This document shows positions 1 to 10,065 of a stretch of DNA of 64,000 bases, piece after piece. Every line of letters starts with the position of its first letter. The stretch's first letter is position 1. The DNA lies in the NCBI RefSeq assembly GCF_032362555.1, contig NC_083534.1, positions 1,702,001 to 1,766,000 of the forward strand, given 5' to 3'. A model generated the notes under the pieces. That model was not told the origin of the DNA and searched no databases. It worked only from the letters and a program-made list of their open reading frames with translations. The translations under genes were made by a program, and so were the position numbers. The DNA comes from Amyelois transitella (Eukaryota > Arthropoda > Insecta > Lepidoptera > Pyralidae).

Positions 1-22
1 ATAATGAATCCTACTTTTCCAA

Positions 23-222
23 TTGCATAGATTTAAAAAATCCCGAAAACTACCAGATGGTAAAATGTTAAAAGCAACTAAAATAGGAACAGTAAAAGTT
101 TATTTTAAAAACTATTATGAAATAAAACATGTAGATATAAAAAATGTTAATTTTGTTGAAGGTATAAAGCATTTGTTAAGTTTTTCTAAAATTACAAAAA
201 ATTGTACAATAGTGACTTGGAA
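23..222 (+). pseudogene. Copia polyprotein fragment (protease to integrase junction)
   Basis: A 66-codon stretch resembles the part of Copia polyproteins just downstream of the aspartic protease (pattern VKVYFKN..EIKHVDIKNV, then LLSFSKITKN). It has no protease DSG and no integrase core, so it is a fragment. A Tigger-type coding stretch replaces it near position 222, showing that unrelated remnants were joined here. The family call rests on motif resemblance only. Confidence 0.6.
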
Positions 223-1140
223 TGAAAATGCATTCCACAGTACAAAAAAATAAGCTTAAAAAAATCGTAGGACTAAAGGGATTGAAGCAAATTGGTACAG
301 CTACAAGTGGAGAACGTAGAGTGAATACCACTGCAGTGTGTTGTGCTAGCGTATCTGACCAGTTTGTACCGCCAATGTTAATTTTCAAACGGATGCGACA
401 AAAGCTCGAATTAGCAAATGGCGCTCCTATTGGCAGCATTGTCACTGTGTTCGAAACCGGCTACATCAACTCGTCTCTTTTCGTTGAATGGCTGAAACAC
501 TTTATCAATACAGTAAAGCCCTCATTGGAAAACAAAGAACCTACTTCTTTTTCTCGATGGCCACACGACGCTCTCAAAGAACCTGGAAGCTTTGTATTTA
601 GCGAAAGCTCATGAAATCATTATGTTACAACTTCCAGACGTTTCATTTTTTAAACCTTTAAGTACTTATTATATCCAAAGTACAGAAAAATATTTAAGGA
701 CTAATGCTGGATGCTGCGTAACGCAATATCAAGTAGCTAAATTGTTTGCCGAAGCTTACGAAAGCAGTAATAGGAAATATTGTAAGTGGGTTCGAGTCAA
801 GCGGAGTTTGGCCATAAACAGGCATGTCTTTCCTGAACACATGTTTGAGACAGCTGATAATTTACTTAATGCTAATTCGAGCGATGAAAGTGTATCATTG
901 TTGCAGCATAAAACTTACGATAATGAACTGAAAACAAACGAAGAGAACAGAAATTTGATTTCGACAGCTCCAGTGCAGGGTAAAATTGAAAAGCGGCAAG
1001 AATATAGCGTTGAAGTTAATAAACATGAGATTTCTACCATGGACATACACGTGCAACCATCTACGTCGAAGATAAATACCCAATTGAACACTACATCTCA
1101 AATAAAAAAAAACACTAAAAATTTTGTCGCCACGGCCTAA
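222..1140 (+). pseudogene. Tigger/Jerky-type DDE_1 transposase remnant 1
   Basis: Two reading frames together give the catalytic core of a pogo-superfamily transposase. The first carries SGERRVNTTAVCCASVSDQF and NGAPIGSIV. The second resumes as ALYLAKAHEIIMLQLP followed by DVSFFKPLSTYY. A frameshift near 560 breaks the LDGHTT box, and about ten codons (the usual HTHRLQPL part) are missing before DVSFF. It is therefore dead. The N-terminal DNA-binding domain is absent. The tail after about 850 is polar and unrecognised. Confidence 0.75.
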
Positions 1141-1463
1141 AAATTGATTCAACTGCAAGAAAAGCAAACAAAACAAAACCAAAAAAAGAAAATATTCGTA
1201 AACCTAAGAAAAACCAAAAAAATTGCAAAGAAAATAAGACACCAACTGCTACCAAAGGAAAGAACAAAACTTGTAAAAGGAAGCGATCACCTTCTACTAG
1301 TTCTAGTGACATCAGCGATGAGATAATTGTTCTGGAATTTGAAACTGATCAATCGGAATTTGAAGACAATGCTAATTGCATTGTCGAAAAAGGTCATTAT
1401 TGCAGATCTGATACGAACAGAATTTACTTACCATCAGGCTTAAATATCAGGAAGATGTAGCGA
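1141..1463 (+). other. Lysine-rich low-complexity coding remnant
   Basis: No clean gene. The plus strand is very A-rich and reads as Lys/Gln/Asn-rich peptide in broken frames, such as QEKQTKQNQKKK. This suits the basic C-terminal tail of the preceding transposase, but nothing here is diagnostic. Confidence 0.4.
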
Positions 1464-1700
1464 ATGTATAATAAAGAAAGAGATGAAGAATTAAGAGTAA
1501 AGCAAAGTTTCTTTCGAAATATTTCTAACACAACAAATTATGTTGATGTTGTAACAGTCAACTTTGGTTTCGGTTCGCCTAGAACTGACGTATGTTCTAC
1601 ATGCATTTCGTTACAAGAACGTTTGAAGACCGAAATAGACCCTATGAAGAGAAATAAGTTACATCTCAAAGATAACTTGTCCGGAGTAGATTGGGCGCGA
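1464..1700 (+). pseudogene. Unclassified transposon ORF piece with FGSPRTDVCSTC motif
   Basis: The peptide has a conserved-looking Cys motif, FGFGSPRTDVCSTCISLQER, followed by a charged helix. Similar sequences occur in uncharacterised transposon-derived insect proteins, but I cannot name the superfamily. The open frame runs on without a stop into a Tigger-like segment, so this is either one divergent protein or an in-frame fusion of two remnants. Confidence 0.4.
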
Positions 1701-2226
1701 AATGTTATAACACGGCATAAGTCAGAAATCTCCAACTGTCAAGCGACAAATATTTCAAGCGAGTGTGCTAAAATTTCCCCAACGAATCAACGAATCTGTT
1801 CTCCAGATTGTCTCATCAATTATGATGAGACTAATATACGTGGTTTACAAATCAGAACATTTATGGGATCAGTGGCTGGAGGGTGGGCCACCTGGAACCA
1901 GGTATTACTGATCAAACAATGGCTGGTCCGATTCAACTTGTTTTGAGCATTGGTTAAACACCATAATAGTTTCGTACGCAACAACTAAACAAGGTCTAAA
2001 AGTAGTATTAATAGGAGACAATTTGTCGTCCCATTTTTCCGAATCAGTATTACAAACTTGTCAAAAACTCAATATTATATTTGTATGCCTCCCTCCAAAA
2101 ACAACACATTTACTACAACCCTTAGACATAGCTTTTTTCGCACCTCTTAAAAAATATTGGCGCGCTATATTAACAAGGTGGAAGAAGACACGACGGTTTA
2201 AAGCCCAAAACTCTAGTATTATGTGA
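1701..2226 (+). pseudogene. Tigger-type DDE_1 transposase remnant 2
   Basis: The catalytic core is recognisable across frames: LINYDETN (first Asp box), then CFEHWLNTIIVSYATT, VVLIGDNLSSHFSE (second Asp box) and PPKTTHLLQPLDIAFFAPLK (third Asp box). It is interrupted by a frameshift around 1,930 and by loss of sequence between the first two boxes. It is more divergent from remnant 1 than two copies of one family would be, so it is a different lineage. Confidence 0.7.
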
Positions 2227-2249
2227 GTAAAAAAGACCAAATATTGTTG

Positions 2250-2525
2250 GAGAATATAATCGTGGGCGGGGTCGACCTCATTGACAGCATCATGAGCATC
2301 TATAAGATACAGTTGTTCGTCGTTCGCTAGAAAATGAAATCCAGGCAAAAAAACACAAAGGACCTGCTCAGTACGTACCTCCAGTTGCAGTACGTCAAGA
2401 TCAGATTGGCCACTGGCCACAATGGTCTGATAAAAAAATCAGATGCAAGTTTCCAAAGTGCAGTGGATTTACACACAATTTATACGAAAAATGTGAAGTC
2501 GCATTATGTTCCACAGGCTCTTTTC
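2250..2525 (+). pseudogene. piggyBac transposase C-terminal remnant 1
   Basis: VGGVDLIDSIM matches the piggyBac box holding the last catalytic Asp (GGVDxxD). After a frame change, PPVAVRQDQIGHWPQW is followed by a Cys/His-rich segment (CKFPKCSGFTHNLYEKCEVALC) typical of the C-terminal zinc-binding domain. The upstream catalytic region is absent and the frames are broken. A GC-rich palindrome follows at 2,542-2,564 (arms CCGGTCGCGC). Confidence 0.65.
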
Positions 2526-2686
2526 ATTCTGCAGCGTGTCGCCGGTCGCGCGTGGCGCGACCGGTCCGAACGGCATTTCACAGTTTCGCGTGTGCACTCG
2601 AACAGGGCTGGACGTGTAAAGTCACGAATTTTTATCAATCATGGAAACAGTTATTAAAAAACCATAATTTTGATTACTGCATTGTA

Positions 2687-2711
2687 AGGTAAAGTCACTC
2701 AATTCCGAGGG
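2687..2711 (+). repeat. Left terminal inverted repeat of the Tigger element
   Basis: This mirrors 8,581-8,605. The outer 12 bases (AGGTAAAGTCAC) match perfectly. The inner part reads TCAATTCCGAGG here against CTAATTCCGCGG on the other end. Confidence 0.85.
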
Positions 2712-3585
2712 GTTCCAAAACTGGCAGGTAATTGCGATGTATTTAGAATAACGGTATTTTCATTCAATTTTACAAGTTCACTTTGACCGCAAAATACGTT
2801 ATTCAGTTAAGAATATATTGACTCATGTTTATGTGTGCAAATTATTGCCATAGTGTGTGCACAATTTAAAATAATCGGTTAGTTCGACGCCAGCAGCTGA
2901 CCCGGAAGCGCGCTTCTTGTATTTCGAACCTAATTTACGTGAGTACTACATTTTTTTAAATAGCGTTTAATTTGTGAATTTTACGATCTGTGACTTTTTT
3001 GTTTATGTAGGAATATTAAAAGGGGTATTTAAAATATATAAACCTTTTAGATTTTGAGTATTTGTTCTGAAATTCATGAGAAAATTAGATTTTAAAATAC
3101 CGCGGCATTAGGTTTCCAATAATTCAGTAGGTTCCTAATTGCCGATGTACACCACGGGATTAGGAAATCGAAGAGGGTTACGTTTTTTTTAAATTTTGAG
3201 TTCACTATTGTGATTAAGAAATTAATATTTTAGTAGTAATCTCTTAAATAACCAATAGTTGTAAAAATGTATTTCCGATGTACACTTTGACGTTACATTT
3301 GTTAAATATAATAACCTAAATAATACCTTTTTAGGTACTTTATTGTTTTCTTGGTTCGAAAAGCAACAGTGATATTATTAGATTATTGGTGTGTTCTGAT
3401 TGAATTTTATTTATGCTTTATATTTTTAATGTAATATATATCGATAGCATTTAACTAAGTATTGGTATATTGACAAATATTTTATTTTATATCACTCGGA
3501 ATTAAAAAACTTGTTTGAGAGTATTAAAACACAAATCCGATGTATTTAGAACGGAATAAGGTTATATGAACACTTAATTCCGTGG
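2698..3585. repeat. Dispersed subterminal CGGAATTAGG-like motifs, left side
   Basis: Variants of CGGAATTAGG occur in both orientations: 2,698-2,710, 3,102-3,112 (GCGGCATTAGG), 3,134-3,144 (CCTAATTGCCG), 3,155-3,164 (CGGGATTAGG), 3,552-3,561 and 3,574-3,585. A second word, CCGATGTA, recurs near 3,142, 3,276 and 3,537. Matching motifs lie near the right end at 8,373, 8,393 and 8,584. They may be transposase-binding sites, which is an inference. Confidence 0.5.
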
Positions 3586-3750
3586 TATCGATACAAGAAA
3601 AATACAGTGTGTTCCTTATCTAACTTTTCTCGTTTATAAAGCACTAAACCATCCATACATCTAGGGACCCTTTAGATTAATTTTGATAAATCATTCTTTT
3701 CAGATTTACTTACGTAATTTTAATATTTAATCTTAATTGTTTTGTTATAG
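2939..3750 (+). other. Candidate 5' UTR intron of the Tigger transposase gene
   Basis: A donor-like GTGAGT at 2,939 and an acceptor-like TTTTGTTATAG ending at 3,750 frame an AT-rich stretch without long ORFs. The acceptor lies four bases before the chosen ATG at 3,755. This supports starting at MNPRKKYTKK instead of the upstream in-frame Met at 3,737. Splicing is inferred from consensus only. Confidence 0.45.
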
Positions 3751-3754
3751 AATA

Positions 3755-6198
3755 ATGAACCCAAGAAAAAAATACACAAAAAAAGATCTTCAAAATGCTA
3801 TCACGGAAATCAATAATGGCAGCAGCGTCTATAAAGTTTCTCGAGATTATAATATTCCAGAGACGACATTGCGCGATAAACGTGATAAAAAATATTGCGG
3901 TGACATTCCCGGTAGAAAAACAATACTTTCAAAAGCGGAAGAAACAAAAATTGTTGACTGGATTCATTATCTAGGAAAACAAGGTTTTCCAGTTACCAAA
4001 GAACACAAGGAGTAGCCAAGTTGGTCGAAAATTTAAAAAGACCGAACACTTTTAAAGATGGTATCCCAGGTAAACATTGGTTTACCGGTTTCTTATCAAG
4101 ACATCCGACTGTTGCAAAAAGAGTAGCACAAGCATTACCTACTCATCGTAATAAAGTAACTGAACAAGATGTGCGCAATTGGTTTGATAGAGTCAATAAC
4201 TATTTTGAGACCAATAATTTATTAAGTGTACTTAACGATGAGTCAAGAGTTTTTAACTGCGACGAAACTGCTATTTATCTGTGTCCCAAAGAAAAAGACG
4301 TATTAGTCAAAAAAGGGAGCAAGAGAGTGTATAATCGAGTTGCTAACGACGAAAAAGAATGTTTGACCGTCTTAGTAAATGTTTCTGCCAGTGGCAAAAT
4401 CGCTCCAACTATGGTGCTGTATCCATACAAACGCCTGCCAAAAAACTTATCCCTAACAGTCCCACCTACATGGGGTATAGGATGCACGGAATCAGGGTGG
4501 ATGAACATGGAGGCTTTCTATGAATATGTGGCAAATGTTTTTTATAAATGGTTACTTGAAAACAAAATAACAATGCCTGTTGTTCTCTTTATGGATGGGC
4601 ACACCTCGCACATTTCCTTGCCATTGAGTCTTTTTTGTAAAGAAAAGGGAATTATACTTGTTGCACTACTACCGAACTCGACGCATATCCTTCAACCACT
4701 AGACGTTGGAGTTTTTCGACCTGTTAAGGGTACGTGGAAGGAAATTGTTCATGAATTCAGGGTAAATAACAATTACGCCAAATTAAAACGCACAGATTTC
4801 GCAAAAGAAGTACAAAAATGTTTCGATAAAAGTCTTAAAGTAGAAACAATAAAAAATAGCTTTAAAAGCGCTGGAATTTTTCCGTTTAATGTCAATAATA
4901 TTGATTTTTCTAAAGTTATGCCGCAAGAAACGGATACCGCTGTAATTATTGCACAGGAACCATCTACAAAACAATCTAATAATTTTATTAAGGAGTTTGA
5001 GAAACGGCTGGACCCGGAAATACTTGAATACTTTGTTAGTTCAGGAAGTGTGTGGAAAGGTGAGGAAAAATATAGATGTTTATTTGAATTTTGGAAGAAA
5101 ATTCAAGACGAAGAATCGAATCTCTCTACTATTTTCAATGACACAACAATTTTGAATAATATACAAGATTGTGATGTGTCAGATGTTGTTTTGAATATGG
5201 AAATAGCTTCGAATGGCAGTGTCATACTTCCCTTGAGCCCTAATCCTGAATCTATCATGAGCATTGGTATTAATCAACGAGGTAATAATCGACCATTGAC
5301 GCCACAAGATGAAAATTCTAGACGCAGTTCATTTGATTCTGGAAGTGTTTTGCAAAAGAAAAGCTCACTTGAGCATGTAGATGATTATTTATTACAACCT
5401 TGTTGTTCCAAGACTCTTAATATATCCAGAGCAAATTCACGACGATCAAGCAGTGACCAAGCGTTAGATATTTTTGATCATGTTAATACAGAACGGTCTG
5501 AACAGATAAAAGATATTGTAGTACTGAAAGAAACTTCTTCTGACAAAATAACTAATGAAGTTGTATTGCAGGCTTGTCGTTCCAATTCACAAAAAATTCC
5601 ATCATCCAGGGCAAGCTCACGGCAGTCAAGCAGTGATCGAGCACTGGATATTTTCAATTCTGTTGACCCTAAGTTTTCGACTGATAAGCTAGAAGTTGAT
5701 AACTCTACTTCCGATAAGAAACTTAACTTCCCAACTCCTTTTAAAACTGCTTTTTACTTTCCAAAGTCTCCAAAGAAAACATCAACTAAACAAACTAAAA
5801 AACTCACCCCAACAGTTGCAGTTGCAAACGAATTTATAGAATATCAACGTAGAGTTGAAATAGAAAAGAGAGAAAAAAATGATAGAGTACTCAAAAGACG
5901 TGCAGAGAGATTAAAGAAACAAGAAGAAAAGAAATTAGAAAAACTCAAAATGCAGAATAAAAACAAACAAAAAATAAGTCACAAAAAAAATAGAATTACA
6001 TTAGAAAAATCAAACGTTCTTGAAAAAATTAAAGAAGATCAAGAAAACGAGGCAAATATAGAAGGTGACAGGATACAAATACCATCCTCTGACGACAATG
6101 AAGATGTGACCTTGACTATCACAAGGAAAAAAGTTCTTGGTATTAAAAAAACCTATACCGACTTGTTCGGTGAATCTTCATCGGAGAATTCAACATAG
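3755..6198 (+). pseudogene. Tigger/pogo transposase (frameshifted near 4,005)
   Basis: The first segment (to 4,015) is a pipsqueak-type helix-turn-helix (TKKDLQNAITEINNG.. VSRDYNIPETTLRD). The second (about 4,000-6,198) carries a CENP-B-like HTH (GKHWFTGFLSRHP) and a DDE_1 catalytic core. Counting from 4,021, the Asp residues are D81 (NCDETA), D192 (FMDGHTSH) and D228 (QPLDVGVF), all retained. Frame 2 ends at TAG 4,013-4,015 while frame 1 reads QGVAKLVENLKRP through the same spot, so a one-base shift is the only lesion seen. The roughly 400-residue C-terminal half is unusually long, with two SRxxSRxSSSDxALDIF repeats and a Lys/Glu coiled coil. Confidence 0.8.
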
Positions 6199-6633
6199 CT
6201 CATTTTTATTAATTTTTTTGGAGAAAGTTCTTATTTGGATAAGCAGTGTGTGCTTTTTTATACTTCTCATCATTCTCTGGTACTATATCATACCTCCGGT
6301 GTAGAAACGCATATTAAAAAGTTAAAAATATTATTTTATGCTTGAAGTCGGTACCAGCCATACCAAACTTAAACTGATAAACAAAAATAACTGATTATAT
6401 ATATCATACTAAAACGTAACTTTTTAGTATGAGTTTCAAAACCGGCTTTATTGTAAAAGTCTATTATTGTTTGCTTATTGTCGAAATTATTATTTTTAAT
6501 TAGAAATAATGGGCCTTATTACTTAACAACTAGTTTGTAACCTAGTTTTTGATCTCATTAATAATAAGGAAAAGTTAGATGTTATTTTTGATATGATTAT
6601 TAAAAATTATTACTTTTTATTATAGGATTATAG
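6199..6633 (+). other. 3' non-coding part of the Tigger element, left of the RTE insertion
   Basis: AT-rich with no recognisable coding sequence. It ends at the RTE insertion point, where ATTATAG (6,627-6,633) forms the left copy of a short target duplication. Confidence 0.5.
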
Positions 6634-8173
6634 AAAGGCTGCTGGGTGTGATAGAGTGTCGGTCGAGATGCTTAAAGCAGGAAAAGGCGTAGTAGCTAGT
6701 CAGTTGTACTGCCTTTTCAATTTGTGTTGGAGAAGCGGCCGAGTACCAAAAGATTGGTGTAAGGCTGTTATCGTGCCACTTTACAAAGGAAAAGGGTCAC
6801 AGCTGGACTGCAAAAATTATCGTGGTATAAGCCTGCTTAGCGTCGTCGGCAAATTGTATGCTAAGGTATTGATTAATAGAGTCAGGAATGAAACTGATGA
6901 CAAAATATGGGATGCTCAAGCGGGATTTCGAAAGGGAATGGGATGTACTGATCAGGTCTTTTCCTTGCGGTGCATAGCCGAAAAGTTTTTGGCCAAGAGT
7001 CAAAAAGTCTATTGCACATTCGTAGATCTGGAAAAGGCCTATGACAGAGTTGAGAGGAATGAATTGTGGTCAGCACTTTCTATGCATGGGGTGAGCAGTC
7101 TCTTAATACGAGCACTGAAATCCTTATATGAGGATTCGAGTGCTTGTGTCAGGATAAACGGAGCGCACACTGAGTGGTTTAAGATTGAGAAAGGCGTTAG
7201 GCAAGGATGTGTTGCGTCACCGTGGCTGTTCAACCTATTTATGGATAGCTGTTTGACAGATTTGAAAGAGTCTAAAAGTGGATTAAGGATGAATGAGTTA
7301 CTCGTCAAATGTCTGCTCTATGCCGACGATCAGGTTATACTGGCGTCATCAGCGGAGGAGTTACAGGAGATGGTAAACTGTATGCATGAAGCTTTAAAAG
7401 AGAAAGGAATGAAAGTGAACGTAAGTAAAACTAAAACACTGGTTTTTGAAATGGAGAAAGAAATGACAGCATGTAATATTTTGATTGGAGGAGAAAAAGT
7501 GGAGCAAGTGAAAGAGTTTGTATATCTAGGATCAAAGTTTACATCAGATGGCAAGTATGATAGTGATATTGAAAGGAGAGTGAACGCGGGGAACATGGTG
7601 AATGGAGCTTTGCATGCCTTTATGAGCAGTCAGAAACTATCCAAAAAGGCTCGACTGGCTGTGCACAGGGGCGTGTTGGTCCCGACATTAATGTATGGGA
7701 GTGAAAGTTGGGTATGGCAAAAGAAGCATGAAAGCAGAATAAATGCAGTGGAAATGAGAGCGTTAAGGAGTATGATGGGTGTGAAATTGAGTGACAGGAT
7801 AAGGAACAGCGTGATAAGGGAATGTTGTGATGTGAAAGAAGATGTAGTTACAGGAATAGAAAAGGGTATGTTAAGATGGTTCGGTCATGTGGAGAGGATG
7901 AATGAAAGCAGGTTGACTAAGCAGATATACAAGGAGAGTGTGGAGGGAAAGGTCGGAGTGGGAAGACCTAGACGAACGTATCTTGATCAAATTAAGGACG
8001 TCCTGGTAAAGGGTCAGGTCAAAAGTACCCGAAACCGCCGAGCTTGTATGAAGAGAGTTATGAATGTGGACGAAGCGAAAGAAGTATGCAGAGATCGTGG
8101 CAAGTGGAAAGAGGTAGTCTCTGCCTACCCCTCCGGGAAAGAGGCGTGATTTTATGTATGTATGTATGTATGT
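6634..8173 (+). mobile_element. RTE-clade LINE, 5'-truncated copy 1
   Basis: A LINE copy starting inside the region just before the reverse transcriptase and ending in the RTE 3' signature CCTACCCCTCCGGGAAAGAG plus a (TATG)n tail at about 8,153-8,173. ATTATAG flanks it at 6,627-6,633 and 8,174-8,180. It is inserted in the Tigger element. Its encoded peptide matches the minus-strand copy at 22,587-25,220 without visible differences, so both are young. Confidence 0.9.
6635..8149 (+). CDS. RTE reverse transcriptase, partial ORF (5'-truncated)
   Basis: Open to the stop before the TATG tail. Numbered from the Met at 6,656 (497 aa), it has NYRGISLLSVVGKLYAKVL, motif A TFVDLEKAYD (about 121-130), motif B GVRQGCVASPWLFNLF and the catalytic YADD (222-225). 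The C-terminal end has the RTE pattern MRALRSMMGV...MLRWFGHVER. The endonuclease and the start of the RT are missing through truncation, so the copy cannot move by itself. No internal stop is seen. The Met is arbitrary because the natural start lies outside the copy. Confidence 0.9.
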   Translation, partial: KAAGCDRVSVEMLKAGKGVVASQLYCLFNLCWRSGRVPKDWCKAVIVPLYKGKGSQLDCKNYRGISLLSVVGKLYAKVLINRVRNETDDKIWDAQAGFRKGMGCTDQVFSLRCIAEKFLAKSQKVYCTFVDLEKAYDRVERNELWSALSMHGVSSLLIRALKSLYEDSSACVRINGAHTEWFKIEKGVRQGCVASPWLFNLFMDSCLTDLKESKSGLRMNELLVKCLLYADDQVILASSAEELQEMVNCMHEALKEKGMKVNVSKTKTLVFEMEKEMTACNILIGGEKVEQVKEFVYLGSKFTSDGKYDSDIERRVNAGNMVNGALHAFMSSQKLSKKARLAVHRGVLVPTLMYGSESWVWQKKHESRINAVEMRALRSMMGVKLSDRIRNSVIRECCDVKEDVVTGIEKGMLRWFGHVERMNESRLTKQIYKESVEGKVGVGRPRRTYLDQIKDVLVKGQVKSTRNRRACMKRVMNVDEAKEVCRDRGKWKEVVSAYPSGKEA

Positions 8174-8180
8174 ATTATAG

Positions 8181-8580
8181 AACAAAAAAAAATGTTGTGC
8201 TGAAGTTGATTATATTTTTAATTTTATACGAGATTGGTATTTAGCCATAAGTATTATTAATGTTTATGTTTGAATTATTAATATCTAGATATTAATCATG
8301 TACCAACAATAAGACTGATTTCAAAATAAAAGACTTGATTTTTGGACACTCTGTATTTAGGAACAAAATCCATCGGAATTAGGATTTTTAAATCGGAATT
8401 AGGGTCTTTGGAATTATTTATATTTTTACATTATTTCACATTTATACTATTTGTTTACTGACCAATTGTAGATTTATTTCAAAAGTAAGATAAATAATAC
8501 TGCTGATAAATATAACCAAATCTTCAAAAGAGCACATTAGATACTTAAATTTTAATGTTCACTTAACTTCAGGTGAAAAT
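8181..8580 (+). other. Right part of the Tigger element after the RTE copy
   Basis: No gene. The stretch resumes after the RTE target duplication, carries AATAAA near 8,325, and then TCGGAATTAGG motifs at 8,373 and 8,393 leading to the terminal repeat. Confidence 0.5.
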
Positions 8581-8605
8581 ACCGCGGAATTAGGTGACTT
8601 TACCT
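8581..8605 (-). repeat. Right terminal inverted repeat of the Tigger element
   Basis: Reverse complement of the left end, finishing GACTTTACCT immediately before a TA dinucleotide at 8,606-8,607. Confidence 0.85.
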
Positions 8606-8607
8606 TA

Positions 8608-9465
8608 TCATCAAAACAAAAAACGCCGTACCAGTCGACAAGGAAAGCTATTCATGCATCCTTTAACTTCGGAGCGTTTGTTGAGTGGTGGTAACACTGT
8701 ATTCACAATTGCGAGATGAAATTAAATTTTTCAATCTGATTATCAGTTGCCGCCATGATTATACATAAGACTCACACGCGCATGTCCGACAGTGAAAGCT
8801 TACAATGCAGCACTGGCCCGCGCGCCGACCGGCTGACGCGGGGCGCGCGGGCGCCGCCGGTCAAGCATTTCGGGCATGCAGAAAAACGCTACCGGCAAGA
8901 CGCGGCACAATGAAAGCCACTAAGAAGCTTCATACAAATTGCGACACGCTGCAGAATGAAAAGAGCCTAAAACAAAAAACTGCTTCAGAAACTTCCACCT
9001 TTCCTAATGTCCACTTGTACACTATACATACATAGTTTTTGAGATTACGGCTCAATGTTGACGGAAGGCAACACTCCCTATTTCTGTATTTTTCTTTATA
9101 AATAATTAAAAATCCTGAAACAAGTGTTAACATTTAAAAAAATAGTATTTTATTGTCATGTGTTGGCAATACTGATTTTGGCTTTTTGACGTTGAGTAGC
9201 CGCGTTTTTCGGTGTCATTGAAAAAAAAAGGGAACTCGAGCTACAAGAAGTATAAAGATGTATAATTGTAATTTATTAAAGAAGAACTGAGAAAGGAATT
9301 CTGATTGTATCATTTAGTAAGTTAACACAAGTGTCTTTATTTTTTTGTTAATCACCCGTCCACGAAAAAAAAACATGTTTTTGAGTGATAGAGGGTTAAT
9401 CCCTTTGATTGGGAAGATACGGAGTTTATATAACGATATCAACTGTCAAAAAATTTAGTGAGAAA
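8608..9465. other. Gene-free stretch with a GC-rich island
   Basis: I see no gene. A short GC-rich island (about 8,800-8,910) breaks otherwise AT-rich DNA and reads without convincing homology. The remainder is simple AT-rich sequence leading to a Harbinger exon remnant. Confidence 0.5.
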
Positions 9466-9826
9466 ACTTTGTGAAGAGATTGTGAAGAATATGATGAACA
9501 TCGCTAAAAGAGCTACCGATTTATCTGTAGAGACAAAAGTAAGTGCCTGCTTATACCGATTTGTGCATTCGTAATTTACTTTTTGCAAGCAAATCAATAA
9601 CATAGGTAAATCTATTTTGTTTTAGGTTTTAACTGCTTTATCTTTTTTTGCGACTGGATCTTACCAGAGACCTATAGGTGATATAGGTGGGCATTCCTTG
9701 GCTCAACAGACTGTATCAAAAGCAATTGATCAGGTGACTGCATGCATTAATTCCATGGAAATGAGAGAAAAATATATAGTTTTCCCAAGAAGCCACGAAG
9801 ATCGAAATAAAATAGAAAATCTATGG
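9466..9826 (+). pseudogene. Harbinger transposase N-terminal remnant (two exons)
   Basis: The peptide KRATDLSVETK (ending at a GTAAGT donor, 9,539) joins across an intron with a TTTTAG acceptor (9,625) to VLTALSFFATGSYQRPIG, the hallmark N-terminal box of PIF/Harbinger transposases. SLAQQTVSKAIDQVT follows. The catalytic domain is absent and sequence similarity ends near 9,826. It is a relative, not a close copy, of the Harbinger genes in the duplicated block. Confidence 0.7.
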
Positions 9827-9914
9827 TGGAAGAGACTGATTTTGTAGTTATGTGTAATGAAGTTATCTTTGACTCGGGAATGTTATATATTTCTTTGTCT
9901 TTTGCTAACCACTT

Positions 9915-10060
9915 TTGGGCCACTCGGACTCCGGTAGTAAAATGAAGGGAGGTCCATGCCACCATAGCTTGGATGGATGTATGAGTTGTGGGTCTCGTCC
10001 TCGTGATGCTAGATCAGCCGGATTGACTTCCGTAGGAACGTGGTGCCACATACCTCGTCA
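9915..10060 (-). pseudogene. BEL/Pao polyprotein fragment, minus strand
   Basis: The minus strand reads HVPTEVNPADLASRGRDPQL and then LWWHGPPFILLPESEWP, the conserved post-RNase H region of BEL/Pao polyproteins. In an intact element this follows the RNase H segment. Here it lies upstream of that segment and in the opposite orientation, indicating an inversion. Confidence 0.75.
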
Positions 10061-10065
10061 TACAT

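Larger units (their letters stand above)
2687..8605 (+). mobile_element. Tigger/pogo-type DNA transposon with intact terminal repeats
   Basis: The left end starts AGGTAAAGTCAC and the right end finishes GTGACTTTACCT. Both sit directly against TA (2,685-2,686 and 8,606-8,607), the target duplication expected for Tc1/mariner/pogo elements. About 25 bp are inverted-repeated with a few mismatches. The element carries one transposase gene split by a frameshift, and a 1.54-kb RTE LINE inserted in its 3' part. Without the LINE it would be about 4.4 kb. It separates older piggyBac-like sequence from unrelated DNA. Confidence 0.85.

Noticed and set aside
3737-3754. Upstream Met at 3,737 as Tigger start
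   Set aside because: It lies inside the predicted intron acceptor; the ATG at 3,755 follows the acceptor directly.
8805-9035. 76-codon ORF in the GC-rich island
   Set aside because: Composition-driven (Ala/Arg-rich) with no recognisable motif.
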